Positions 26,565 to 34,927 of a stretch of 64,000 nucleotides of DNA are shown piece by piece. The DNA comes from Streptomyces sp. G-G2 (GTDB lineage: Bacteria > Actinomycetota > Actinomycetes > Streptomycetales > Streptomycetaceae), in NCBI RefSeq assembly GCF_030063135.1, contig NZ_JASISO010000008.1, positions 1 through 64,000 of the forward strand. Reading direction: 5' to 3'. Under the pieces are notes generated by a model. It searched no databases. It saw only the letters and a program-made list of their open reading frames with translations, and had not been told where the DNA came from. A program made the translations under genes and the position numbers. Each line of letters starts with the position of its first letter. Position 1 is the stretch's first letter.

Positions 26565-27445
26565 TGCCCGGCGCGGCGGGCCTGGAGGTGGTCCGGGCCG
26601 GGGCGCTGACCACGGTGCAGGATCTCGGCCGGCCCGGGTACGCGCACCTCGGCGTCCCGCGCTCCGGCGCACTCGACGTCCCCGCGCACGCCCTCGCCAA
26701 CCGCCTGCTCGGAAATCCGCCCGGGGCGGCGACCCTGGAGACCACCCTCGACGGGGTCGCGCTGCGCGCCCTGGCCCCGGTCACGGTGGTGGTCACCGGC
26801 GCACCGTGCGCCGTACGGGCGGCAGCGCGCCCGGCGCCCTGGGGCGCGCCCGTGCGCCTCGCGGCCGGGGAGGTGCTGGAGGTCGGCCCGGCGGTGTACG
26901 GGGTGCGCTCCTACGTCGCCGTGCGCGGCGGGTACGCGGTCCCGCCCGTGCTGGGCAGCCGCTCGACCGATCTGCTCTCGGGCCTGGGCCCCCCGGTCCT
27001 GGCGGCGGGCGCGGCGCTGCCCGTGGGCGACCCCGGGGACGGGCCCATGGGCCCCGTGGGCGCGGCGGACGTGCTGCCGCTGCCCGCGCCCCCGGCGGAG
27101 CTGGTCCTGCCGGTGCTTGCGGGTCCCCGGGACGACTGGTTCACCGGGGAGTCCGTGGCCCGGCTGGCGCGGGCCCGCTACCGGGTCTCCTCGGCGGGCA
27201 ACCGCATCGGGCTGCGCACGGAGGGCGGCCCCGCGCTGGCGCGCGCCCGGTCCGGCGAACTGCCCAGCGAGGGCATGGTGCTGGGCGCGGTCCAGGTTCC
27301 GCCGGACGGCATGCCCGTGGTGTTCCTGGCCGACCATCCGGTCACGGGCGGCTATCCGGTCCTGGGCGTGGTCCCGGAGGAAGCCCTGCACCGGGCCGCG
27401 CAGGCCCGCCCGGGGACCCCGGTGCGGTTCGTCCTGGAGGGGTGA
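26564..27445 (+). CDS. pxpC: 5-oxoprolinase subunit C (KipA / AHS2 family)
   Basis: The 293-residue protein is the AHS2 carboxyltransferase-like domain. Typical segments are GALTTVQDLGRPGYAHLGVPRSGALD, YVAVRGGY and SSAGNRIGLRTEG; its end holds ADHPVTGGYPVLGVV. The start ATG at 26564 shares its A with the pxpB stop (TGATG); GTG at 26561 is an alternative. The complete pxpABC set is present in one coupled operon. Confidence 0.92.
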   Translation: MPGAAGLEVVRAGALTTVQDLGRPGYAHLGVPRSGALDVPAHALANRLLGNPPGAATLETTLDGVALRALAPVTVVVTGAPCAVRAAARPAPWGAPVRLAAGEVLEVGPAVYGVRSYVAVRGGYAVPPVLGSRSTDLLSGLGPPVLAAGAALPVGDPGDGPMGPVGAADVLPLPAPPAELVLPVLAGPRDDWFTGESVARLARARYRVSSAGNRIGLRTEGGPALARARSGELPSEGMVLGAVQVPPDGMPVVFLADHPVTGGYPVLGVVPEEALHRAAQARPGTPVRFVLEG

Positions 27446-28012
27446 CCCGCTCCCCCGGGCGCGCGGCGGCCCGGGCCGTCGCCGGGGCCGGGCCGGGGCA
27501 CGGGGCCCGGCTCTGCCGAGCTGGCACGGCGGCCCGACGCGGCCCCCAGGAGCGGTCGCGCGTTCCCGCTGACGTGCGCGCGGCCACGCGGGACCCCGCA
27601 CTGCCGGGCCACGTGGGCCCGGGGGGCCCGCAGGGACCCTCCGGCGGGCCGGAGACGCTCGGGGCGGTCACGGGGGGCCAGGGGCGAGCCCACAGCGCCG
27701 GTTCCGCGTCCCACGGGCGTGCGGACGGCCGCGCGGGATCCGGCTCCGCCCGGCCGTGAAGCCGGCCACGGCGGTCCGCAGGACCAGGTCGCGGTGCCCG
27801 GAGGGCGCTCGGGGCGGCCACGCAGGACCGTACCGGGCCCCGGGGCCAGGGTGGGCCCGCAGCAGGGCCGGTGCGGACCGCCCGTCGGTGTGCGTGCCGT
27901 CGCGCCGGGCCCCTTTCGGCGGGGCGCGCCCCGGGGGCCCGGGTGCTCGCACGACCGGCTCGGGGGCGGCGGGTGGACTCGGCCCCGCCCCCGGCCGGGT
28001 ACGGCGGCGGCG
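27446..28012. other. 567-base GC-rich spacer with two decayed repeat units
   Basis: No open frame in this stretch looks coding. Around 27630-27672 and 27780-27822 are two related segments. CCGCAGGGACC recurs as CCGCAGGACC, and CGGAGACGCTCGGGGCGG recurs as CGGAGGGCGCTCGGGGCGG. They are about 150 bases apart, and the flanks also align loosely (GTGGGCCCG; CGGCC(A/G)CGCGGGA). This looks like an old tandem duplication of roughly 150 bases. The region also holds several short perfect GC palindromes of uncertain meaning. Confidence 0.45.
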
Positions 28013-29410
28013 TCACACGGCGGATTCCGGGGCGATGCGGTTGCGGACCGCCGACTGGACGTCTTCCTCTTCCGCCGGGTCCGTCGCCAGGCGGCGCAGT
28101 CGCGGGGCGACCCGGGCGTCGGCGGTCTCGGCGTGGTGGGCGGCCACCTCGCGGGTGGTCTCCTCGCAGTCCCACAGGCATTCGACGGCGAAGCCCGCCG
28201 CGAACGAGGGGTCCGTGGCGGCCAGGGCCCGGGCGGCGCGGCCGCGCAGGTGGGACGAGGCGGTCTCGCGGTAGACGTGGCGCAGGACGGGCGCGGCGCA
28301 GCCGATGGCGAGCCGTCCGGCGCCGTCCACCAGGGCGAAGAGCCGTACGGTGTCGGGCCCGGCCGAGCGGACCGTCGTCCGCAGCGCGCCGAGGACCAGT
28401 GCCGCGTCCCCCTCGTCGCCACGGGCGGCGAGGAGGCTCGCGGCGGCCGCTCCGAGGGCGTCCGGGCGGTGGACCCAGGCGCGGGCCCGGTCCACGGCCG
28501 CGGCGCCGCACATGCGCTCGTAGGCGGCGACGGCCGGTTCGTCACCGGCGGCTTCGATCAGGTCGAGGACGGCCGGGTTGGCCGGCTCGGCCAGGACGAG
28601 GTGGTGCAGGGCGGTGGCCCGGGCGGCCTCGCCGGACGCGCCCGCGGCGGCGGCGAGGATCGCGGGCCGGTCCTCGGGGGTCGCGACCGCGCCGAGGCAG
28701 CGGGCGGCGGGCACGTGCAGCGGCGTACCGCGGCGCAGCCCGTCGTCGGCCCAGTCGAAGACGGCCTGGACGCCCCAGCCCGGGCGGGGCCCGGCGGGGG
28801 TCAGCTGGCGTTGCCAGCGGTCGAAGGAGCCCTGCTGGCGGGCGGCGCGCAGCCGCTCGCCGAACTCGGGGTCCTCCTCCCACAGGCACCAGGGGCGCGG
28901 TTCGTAGGCGTCGCGGACGGCGGCGGCCAGCCGCGCCCCGCCCTCGGCGGTGTCGGGGAACCTGGCCAGGACGGGCCGGGCCAGGGCGCGCAGGCCGCTG
29001 TCGTCGTCGCGCAGGGCGAGTTCGTCCAGGGCCCAGGCCCAGTTCGCCCCGGCGGCGGCGTAGCGGCGCAGCAGCATCAGCGCGTCGTCACGGCCGTACG
29101 AGGCGAGGTGGCCCAGGACGGACAGGGCGAGGCCGGTGCGGGCGTCGCCGTCGTCGAGGATGTCCTCGGCGCTGAAGAGGTGCGCCTCGATCTCACCGAG
29201 CGGACCGCTGAGGTCCAGGTAGAGCCGGGCGTAGTAGAGGGAGCGGTTCTCGACCTGCCAGTCCTGGCGCGGATCGCGCAGTACGCACTGGTTGAGGGCC
29301 GCGAGGGCCTCCGCCCGGGGCGCGGCGAGCGCGTGCAGCGTGCCGTCACCGCGGCCGCGCTGGAGGAGCCCGAGCAGGGTTCCGCTCGGCGCTATGACTG
29401 GTTCGAACAT
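28013..29410 (-). CDS. HEAT-repeat-like protein
   Basis: The 465-residue protein is composed of repeating helical pairs rich in Ala, Leu and Arg, for example LGHLASYGRDDALMLLRRYAA, ARALAATDPSFAAGFAVECLW and LAAARGDEGDAAL. This is the usual look of a HEAT/ARM solenoid. No membrane helix or signal peptide is seen. The function is unknown; such solenoids bind other proteins or, in the DNA-glycosylase branch, DNA. The ATG at 29410 has TTGAGG upstream. A 20-codon micro-ORF ends 46 bases before it and is probably on the same transcript. Confidence 0.8.
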   Translation of the reverse strand: MFEPVIAPSGTLLGLLQRGRGDGTLHALAAPRAEALAALNQCVLRDPRQDWQVENRSLYYARLYLDLSGPLGEIEAHLFSAEDILDDGDARTGLALSVLGHLASYGRDDALMLLRRYAAAGANWAWALDELALRDDDSGLRALARPVLARFPDTAEGGARLAAAVRDAYEPRPWCLWEEDPEFGERLRAARQQGSFDRWQRQLTPAGPRPGWGVQAVFDWADDGLRRGTPLHVPAARCLGAVATPEDRPAILAAAAGASGEAARATALHHLVLAEPANPAVLDLIEAAGDEPAVAAYERMCGAAAVDRARAWVHRPDALGAAAASLLAARGDEGDAALVLGALRTTVRSAGPDTVRLFALVDGAGRLAIGCAAPVLRHVYRETASSHLRGRAARALAATDPSFAAGFAVECLWDCEETTREVAAHHAETADARVAPRLRRLATDPAEEEDVQSAVRNRIAPESAV

Positions 29411-29456
29411 GGGAAGGGCCTCAAATCAAGCTGGGGACGCGACCGGGAATCGGGAT

Positions 29457-29519
29457 TCACAGGGCCGCGTAACAGCACGTGAGGTCGTCCGCCGTCTTGT
29501 TCCGCTCGATGTAGACCAT
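29457..29519 (-). CDS. 20-codon micro-ORF upstream of the HEAT-repeat gene
   Basis: The ORF runs ATG to TGA and encodes a peptide that starts MVYIERNKTA and ends LTCCYAAL. Eighteen of its 19 internal codons end in G or C, the strong third-position bias of real Streptomyces genes, whereas the bases around it lack this pattern. GAGAAGG lies just before the ATG. It could be a small secreted or signalling peptide, an RNA-level leader peptide for the HEAT gene, or a precursor (adjacent cysteines near the end). None of these roles is shown. Confidence 0.55.
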   Translation of the reverse strand: MVYIERNKTADDLTCCYAAL

Positions 29520-29715
29520 TGCCTTCTCACTCTCTCGGTGCGTCGCGACCGGGCGGTCGGACCGGGCTGGGACGTGACGTGTCCTGCCCGCTCCTGCCCG
29601 TCCGCCTGGTTCGCAAATCGAATCCGTCGCCATGATGACCCAGCCGGTTTGTGCACCGCGACCACATTTACGGCCGCCGGGACCGAGCCGGGACCTACGC
29701 CCCCACAGAAACGGA

Positions 29716-30141
29716 CTACTTGGCTCCGAAGAGTTCGAGCAAGTCCGCCTTCCCGAACATCCGCGCCGTGTCCACGGCCGAGGGCGTGCCCGCGTTCGGG
29801 TCGGCGCCCCCGGCGAGCAGCGCCCGGATCACCTGCTCCTCGCCCTTGAAGACGGCGCCCGCGAGCGGGGTCTGGCCCCGGTCGTTGGCGCGGTCGCCCT
29901 CGGCGCCGCGGGCCAGCAGGGCCGTGACGGCGTCGGCGTGGCCGTGGTAGGCAGCGAGCATGACGAGGGTGTCGCCGCGGTCGTTGGTGAGGTTCGCCGG
30001 GACGCCCGCGTCGAGGTAGGCGGCGAGCGTCTCGGTCTCACCCTGACGGGCGAGGTCGAAGATCTTGGTGGCCAGCTCGATGACGTCCTCGTCGGGAACC
30101 TCGGGGACGTCCGGGTGGCTGTTCTCGGCGCGCTCGTTCAT
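29716..30141 (-). CDS. Ankyrin-repeat protein
   Basis: The 141-residue protein has about three ankyrin repeats: TETLAAYLDAGVPANLTNDRG, then NDRGDTLVMLAAYHGHADAV, then NDRGQTPLAGAVFKGEEQV. The last is followed by a capping repeat (ALLAGGADPN). It is a likely cytoplasmic protein-protein binding module. The ATG at 30141 is chosen because the preceding 48 codons of open frame lack coding character. The gene is divergent from smeA. Confidence 0.85.
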   Translation of the reverse strand: MNERAENSHPDVPEVPDEDVIELATKIFDLARQGETETLAAYLDAGVPANLTNDRGDTLVMLAAYHGHADAVTALLARGAEGDRANDRGQTPLAGAVFKGEEQVIRALLAGGADPNAGTPSAVDTARMFGKADLLELFGAK

Positions 30142-30443
30142 CGGGGTCGTACCGCCTCTCATTCGCTGCCTGGTGTGAAGTTTCCCCAGGCCGGGCGGGC
30201 AGGGGAACGCACGGCGCTGCGTCCGTACGGGTGAATCGACAGGGTACTGCCCGGACCTGGACATGACGGGGTCGGACCGAGGCAAAGATCACCCCTGGAG
30301 GGCTGCCCCCGGGACTGGGCCGGATCAGTGAAAAATTAGAGAAATCACCCATCTGCACCTTTTATCGCATTGATACTTGCTGTGAGCCTGGAACAACTGA
30401 TGGTGACTGTCCCCACCCACCAGGAGAGCTTGGAGAGCTTCTT
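30142..30443. promoter_or_regulatory. Divergent promoter region of the ankyrin gene and smeA
   Basis: These 302 bases become A/T-rich from about 30325 to 30420, unlike their neighbours, and must hold the smeA promoter. In S. coelicolor smeA-sffA transcription is developmentally controlled and needs whi sporulation genes. I found no unambiguous -35/-10 pair or WhiA-type motif here. Confidence 0.45.
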
Positions 30444-30638
30444 ATGGTCCTGTCCATCTCAGGTGTCGTCCTGCTCGGCATCATCTGCTTCCTCTTCTTC
30501 AAGAAGGACGGGATGAAGCTGTCGCACGCGTTCGTCTGCGCGCTGTTCGGCTTCTTCCTCGCCGGATCGGCCATCGCTCCGAGCATCACGGCCAGTACGG
30601 CCAGCCTCGCGAGCCTCCTGGGCGGCATCAAGCTCTGA
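30444..30638 (+). CDS. smeA: Small sporulation membrane protein SmeA
   Basis: The 64-residue protein is almost all membrane helix. Helix one spans residues 2-19, followed by a basic turn (KKDGMK), and helix two spans 25-45. It matches SmeA of S. coelicolor in size, composition and position before the FtsK-like gene; SmeA localises to sporulation septa and recruits SffA. GGAGAG lies 6 bases before the ATG. sffA starts 70 bases after the stop. Confidence 0.85.
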   Translation: MVLSISGVVLLGIICFLFFKKDGMKLSHAFVCALFGFFLAGSAIAPSITASTASLASLLGGIKL

Positions 30639-30708
30639 CCGCCCCCGTCCCCCGTCCCCCACTCCCCACGACACCCCGCAGCAGCACGCGACATCCCAGG
30701 AGACGCCC

Positions 30709-32352
30709 GTGGCCCGGCGCCCACTTCCCCGCATCCTCATCAGCGGCAACGTCTCGCTGAGCCGGGGACGCGACCTCGCTCGCACGGCCGCCGACAACGC
30801 CACGGACGTCCTCCACCCGCTGCTGACCATCGCGCGGGGTCTGCGCGTCCTGGCCACGGCCGGGCGGCGCAGGTGGGCCGACACCCCCAAGGACAAGCGT
30901 GGTCCCGCGCTGTTCCTGGCGGCGGCCTGTGTGCTCGTGGTCGCGCTCGTCCCGTACGGGCCGCTGATCGCCCTGATCACCCTCATGGCGGCGGCGGCCT
31001 GGCACGGGCGCGACCGCACCCCGGCCAAGACCGGGCCCGGTGACGCCGAGGCCGAGCGCCTGGGCTCGCTCTACGAGGCCCTCGTGCCGTACTTCTCCAT
31101 CCCCGAGGACCCCACGCCGCTCTTCGCCCACGGAGGCGAGTGGGACAAGGCCTTCAGCGAGTACGCGTTCGACGAGGCGGGCAGGCTCTCCCGGCTGCGG
31201 ATCCGCTACCCGGCGTACTTCACCGACGGCGAGTCCTCCTCGCGGGCCCGGATCGAAGCCCTGCTGCACGCCAAGTCCGGGCGCGGGCGGGAGTACCTCT
31301 TCGACTGGGACGAGGAGGGCAACCAGCTCGACCTGAGCGTGCTGGCCGCGCTGCCCACGAGCATCGCCGCCCAGCCCTTCGTGACCTCGCCCGGGGAGAC
31401 CGTCCTCGGCTTCACCGACCCGGCCTCGGTGCAGCGGACCCTGCCCGTGACCGACGGCGAGGACACCCGGGACGCCCCGCCGGTGATCTGGCGGACCGGC
31501 CCCCGCTCCACCGAGCCCCACCTGCTCGCCGTCGGCCAGCCCGGCAGCGGCACCTCGACCCTGCTGCGCTCCATCGCCCTCCAGGCCCTCCGGCACGGCG
31601 GGGACGTCGTGATGGTCGAGGGCGGCGGCAGCGGCGAGTACTCCTGCCTCTCCGGGCGTACGGGCGTACTCGCCGTGGAGAGCGGGCCCGCCGGGGCCCA
31701 CGCGACCCTGGCGTGGGCCGCCCAGGAGACCGAGCGGCGCCTGATCGCCGGGCACCGGGCCCGCGAGGCCGGGCGGCCCGCGCCCGAGGACGTCCGGCGG
31801 CCCCTGTGGATCCTGCTCGACCGGCCCAGTGTGCTGGGCCACCTGGCGGCGGCCGAGGGCCGCAGCGATCCGCTCGCGCTGCTCCAGGTTCCGCTGCGGC
31901 ACGGCCGGGCCGCGAACGTCACGGTGGTGGTGACCGAGCAGTTCGACCACCTGGAGCTGCTGAGCGACGCGGTGTGGCAGCACACCCGCGCCCGGGCCGT
32001 CCTCGGGCCCGCCACGATCCAGCAGATCGCGGAGGTGCTGGGGCTGCCCCCGCACACCACCCCGACGGCGCAGGTCCCGCCGGGCCGGGGCTACGCCCGG
32101 CTCGGGGCGGGCCCGGTGCACCGGCTCCAGGTCCCGGCCACCCCGGACCCGTACGACGACGCGGCGCACCCCGTGCACCGCCGGGCCGTACTCGAACTGC
32201 TGCCGGAGCGCCCGCGCACCGCCCTGTCGAAGCCGCCGCTCCTGCCCCAGGACCGCACGCCGGCCCAGAGCACCCCGGCTCACGACACCCCGGACCAGAG
32301 CACCTCGATCGACGCCTCGGAGATCCCGGAGGTCCCGGCGGACGCGCCCTGA
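30709..32352 (+). CDS. sffA: SffA, FtsK/SpoIIIE-like protein
   Basis: The 547-residue protein has two hydrophobic helices near residues 65-100. A linker and an FtsK/SpoIIIE-like RecA-fold domain follow (about 235-440: HLLAVGQPGSGTSTLLRSIALQALRHGG, PLWILLDRPSVLGHL). In S. coelicolor SffA is carried to sporulation septa by SmeA and affects chromosome segregation. The P-loop reads GQPGSGTS, so the invariant Walker A lysine is replaced by threonine, and a classical Walker B Asp-Glu pair is also missing. It may therefore be a non-translocating relative. The GTG at 30709 has AGGAG upstream. Confidence 0.85.
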   Translation: MARRPLPRILISGNVSLSRGRDLARTAADNATDVLHPLLTIARGLRVLATAGRRRWADTPKDKRGPALFLAAACVLVVALVPYGPLIALITLMAAAAWHGRDRTPAKTGPGDAEAERLGSLYEALVPYFSIPEDPTPLFAHGGEWDKAFSEYAFDEAGRLSRLRIRYPAYFTDGESSSRARIEALLHAKSGRGREYLFDWDEEGNQLDLSVLAALPTSIAAQPFVTSPGETVLGFTDPASVQRTLPVTDGEDTRDAPPVIWRTGPRSTEPHLLAVGQPGSGTSTLLRSIALQALRHGGDVVMVEGGGSGEYSCLSGRTGVLAVESGPAGAHATLAWAAQETERRLIAGHRAREAGRPAPEDVRRPLWILLDRPSVLGHLAAAEGRSDPLALLQVPLRHGRAANVTVVVTEQFDHLELLSDAVWQHTRARAVLGPATIQQIAEVLGLPPHTTPTAQVPPGRGYARLGAGPVHRLQVPATPDPYDDAAHPVHRRAVLELLPERPRTALSKPPLLPQDRTPAQSTPAHDTPDQSTSIDASEIPEVPADAP

Positions 32353-32368
32353 CCCGCCGCCCTGACCC

Positions 32369-32393
32369 CCCGCCCGGGCACGATCCGGGCGGG
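32369..32393. terminator. Hairpin terminator between sffA and the MocR-type gene
   Basis: CCCGCCCGG pairs exactly with CCGGGCGGG around a 7-base loop, 17 bases after the sffA stop and just before the stop of the convergent gene. Confidence 0.75.
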
Positions 32394-32397
32394 ACGG

Positions 32398-33903
32398 CTA
32401 CGCGACGAACGTGCGCGGGGGCTCCGCGCCGCTGCCGCCCGCACCCGTGCCGACCAGCCGTGCCGCCGCCGCCAGCCGGGCGGCGGCCTCGTCCGCGAGC
32501 GGGCCGCCGACCGTGAAGGGCAGCCGCACATAGCCCTCGAAGGCGCCGTCCACCCCGAACCGGGGTCCCGAGGGCACCCGGACGCCGACCCGCTCCCCCA
32601 CCTCCGCGAGCCGGGAGCCGGACAGGCCGCCCGCCCGGGCCCACAGCGTCAGCCCGCCGCCCGGCACCGTGAACTCCCAGTCCGGCAGCTCCCGGCGCAC
32701 GGCCGTGACCAGCGCGTCCCGGTTCTCCCGGGCCTGGGTGCGTCGGATCTCCACCGCGTCCTCCCAGCCCCCGGTGCGCATCAGCCAGTTCACCGCGAGC
32801 TGCTCCAGCACCGGCGTGCCCAGATCGGCGTACGCGCGGGCGGCGACCAGGCTGCGGATCACATCGGGTGCGGCCCGGACCCAGCCGATCCGCATGCCCG
32901 CCCAGAAGGCCTTGCTGGCGGAGCCGACCGTGACGACGGTGCTGCCCGAGGGGTCGAAGGAGCAGACCGCGCGGGGCATCTCCAGCCCGGGATCCAGCCG
33001 CAGTTCCGCCATGGTCTCGTCCACGACGAGGACGGTGCCCGCCGAGCGGGCCGCCTCGACCATCTCGCGGCGCTGGTCCTCGGTGGCCAGCGCCCCCGTC
33101 GGGTTGTGGAAGTCGGCGACGACGTAGGCGAGGCGGGGCGCCGCGTCGCGCAGCACCTGGCGCCAGGTGGCCATGTCCCAGCCGCCCAGCCCGTCCGCCA
33201 TCGCGACGGGCACCAGGCGGACCCCGGCGGCGCGCATGAGCTGGAGGATGTTGGCGTAGGAGGGGGACTCGACCGCGATCCGCTCGCCGCGGCCCGCGAA
33301 CAGGCTGCAGATCGCGTCGATCGCGCCCATCGCCCCCGTGGTCACCATGATCTGCTCGGGCATGGTGGGGATGCCACGCTCGGTGTAGCGGTCGGCGAGC
33401 ATCCGGCGCAGCGCGGGCAGTCCCGCCGGGTAGTCCCCGTGGGTGTGCGCGTACGGCGGCAGCTCCTCCAGGGCCCCCTGGACGGCCTTGGTCAGCCACG
33501 GCTCGGGGGCGGGCAGGGCCGCGCAGCCGAGGTCGATCATGGACCCGAGGGCCTCCGGGGGCAGGGGCTCCAGGCCGCGGGCGGGCAGCGGATTCCCGGC
33601 GGGTACGGAGGTCCAGCTTCCGGCGCCCCGCCGGGACTCCAGGAATCCCTCGGAGCGCAGGGCCTCGTAGGCGGCGGCGACGGTGGTGCGGCTGAGGGTG
33701 AGGGCGACGGCCAGCTCGCGCTCGGCGGGCAGCCGGGCGGCGACCGGGACGCGGCCCTCCAGGACCAGCAGCCGGATCCCGTCGGCGAGCGAGCGGTAGG
33801 CGGGCGGCTTGCGCGCCCCGGTCACCGCGGGCAGCGGCTGCTGCTGCGAGGTGATCAGCCGGGCGAGCTGTGCGGCGCCGACCGCGGAGGTCCACTGAGC
33901 CAT
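32398..33903 (-). CDS. MocR-type regulator (GntR helix-turn-helix fused to PLP aminotransferase domain)
   Basis: The 501-residue protein begins with a GntR winged helix (about 36-100: LADGIRLLVLEGRV, LPAERELAVALTLSRTTVAAAYEALRSEGF). An aminotransferase class I domain follows, whose PLP lysine lies in GSASKAFWAGMRIGW. The conserved DFHNPTGA segment and the VDET cofactor contact are also present. MocR proteins sense PLP or an amine and usually control a neighbouring gene. The divergent promoter region (33904-34089) holds repeated ATTGG elements (33926-33930, 33960-33970) that could be direct-repeat operators. The likely targets are itself and the divergent glycerophosphodiesterase, but this is inference. 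Confidence 0.9.
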   Translation of the reverse strand: MAQWTSAVGAAQLARLITSQQQPLPAVTGARKPPAYRSLADGIRLLVLEGRVPVAARLPAERELAVALTLSRTTVAAAYEALRSEGFLESRRGAGSWTSVPAGNPLPARGLEPLPPEALGSMIDLGCAALPAPEPWLTKAVQGALEELPPYAHTHGDYPAGLPALRRMLADRYTERGIPTMPEQIMVTTGAMGAIDAICSLFAGRGERIAVESPSYANILQLMRAAGVRLVPVAMADGLGGWDMATWRQVLRDAAPRLAYVVADFHNPTGALATEDQRREMVEAARSAGTVLVVDETMAELRLDPGLEMPRAVCSFDPSGSTVVTVGSASKAFWAGMRIGWVRAAPDVIRSLVAARAYADLGTPVLEQLAVNWLMRTGGWEDAVEIRRTQARENRDALVTAVRRELPDWEFTVPGGGLTLWARAGGLSGSRLAEVGERVGVRVPSGPRFGVDGAFEGYVRLPFTVGGPLADEAAARLAAAARLVGTGAGGSGAEPPRTFVA

Positions 33904-34089
33904 GCTGTCCGGTCCACCTTCGAAGAATTGGCCCCGGACCGCAGGGTCGGGCGGCCGGGATTGGATTGGTTCCGCGGGCCCAGACTGTCACGCCGGGGGC
34001 CACCTCGGCCAGAGGTCCCGCCCCCGGGCTGCCACGGGCCGGGCGGGCGTCCCGAGGCGCACCCGGTCCGCCCGGTGCATACTGCCGCC

Positions 34090-34860
34090 GTGACGCACGT
34101 ACGCCTCCGGCACCCGTACCTCGACCATCCGGCCCCGCTCCCCTTCGCCCACCGCGGCGGGGCCGCGGACGGGCTGGAGAACACCGCCGCCGCCTTCCGG
34201 CGGGCCACCGGCGCGGGCTACCGGTACTTCGAGACCGATGTCCACGCCACCGCCGACGGCAGGCTCGTCGCCTTCCACGACGCCACCCTCGACCGGGTCA
34301 CCGACACCCGGGGCCGGATCGGTGAGCTGCCGTGGAGCGTGGTGCGCGCGGCCCGGGTGGCCGGGAGCGAGCCGCTGCCGCTGTTCGAGGAGCTGCTGGA
34401 GGAGTTCCCGGACGCCCGGTGGAACATCGACGTCAAGGCCGAACCCGCGCTCCTGCCGCTGCTCGACCTGATCTCCCGGACGCGCGCGTGGGACCGGGTC
34501 TGCGTCGGGTCGTTCTCGGAGGGCCGGGTGGCCCGGGCGCAGCGGATCGCCGGGCCCCGGCTGGCGACCTCGTACGGGGTCCGGGGCGTGGTGGGGCTGC
34601 GGCTGCGCTCGTACGCGATCCCCGCCGCGCTGCGCGTGGGGGCGGTGGCGGCGCAGGTTCCGGAGGTCCAGTCGGGCATCCGCGTGGTCGACCGGCGCTT
34701 CGTGGAGACCGCGCACGCCCGGGGGCTCCAGGTCCACGTGTGGACCGTGAACGAACCGGAACGCATGGAGTCGCTGCTGGACCTGGGTGTCGATGGCATC
34801 ATGACCGACCGGATCGACATCTTGCGCACGGTGCTGGAGCGCCGCGGGGCCTGGGCCTGA
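34090..34860 (+). CDS. Glycerophosphodiester phosphodiesterase
   Basis: The 256-residue protein has the GDPD fold: AHRGGAADGLENT holds the first catalytic histidine and the Glu-Asn, ETDVHATADGRLVAFHD holds metal ligands and the second histidine, and NIDVK and VWTVNE follow. It hydrolyses glycerophosphodiesters to glycerol-3-phosphate and an alcohol. No signal peptide is seen, so it is likely cytoplasmic. The start is GTG at 34090 with no Shine-Dalgarno; CATACT lies 6 nt upstream, suggesting a leaderless message. A transporter gene follows after 67 bases. Confidence 0.9.
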   Translation: MTHVRLRHPYLDHPAPLPFAHRGGAADGLENTAAAFRRATGAGYRYFETDVHATADGRLVAFHDATLDRVTDTRGRIGELPWSVVRAARVAGSEPLPLFEELLEEFPDARWNIDVKAEPALLPLLDLISRTRAWDRVCVGSFSEGRVARAQRIAGPRLATSYGVRGVVGLRLRSYAIPAALRVGAVAAQVPEVQSGIRVVDRRFVETAHARGLQVHVWTVNEPERMESLLDLGVDGIMTDRIDILRTVLERRGAWA

Positions 34861-34927
34861 CAAGCCCGCTTGCCGCCGCGCGGTACGAGGTGGGCCGTGC
34901 GGTACGGGGACCAGCGAGGGGGCACTG

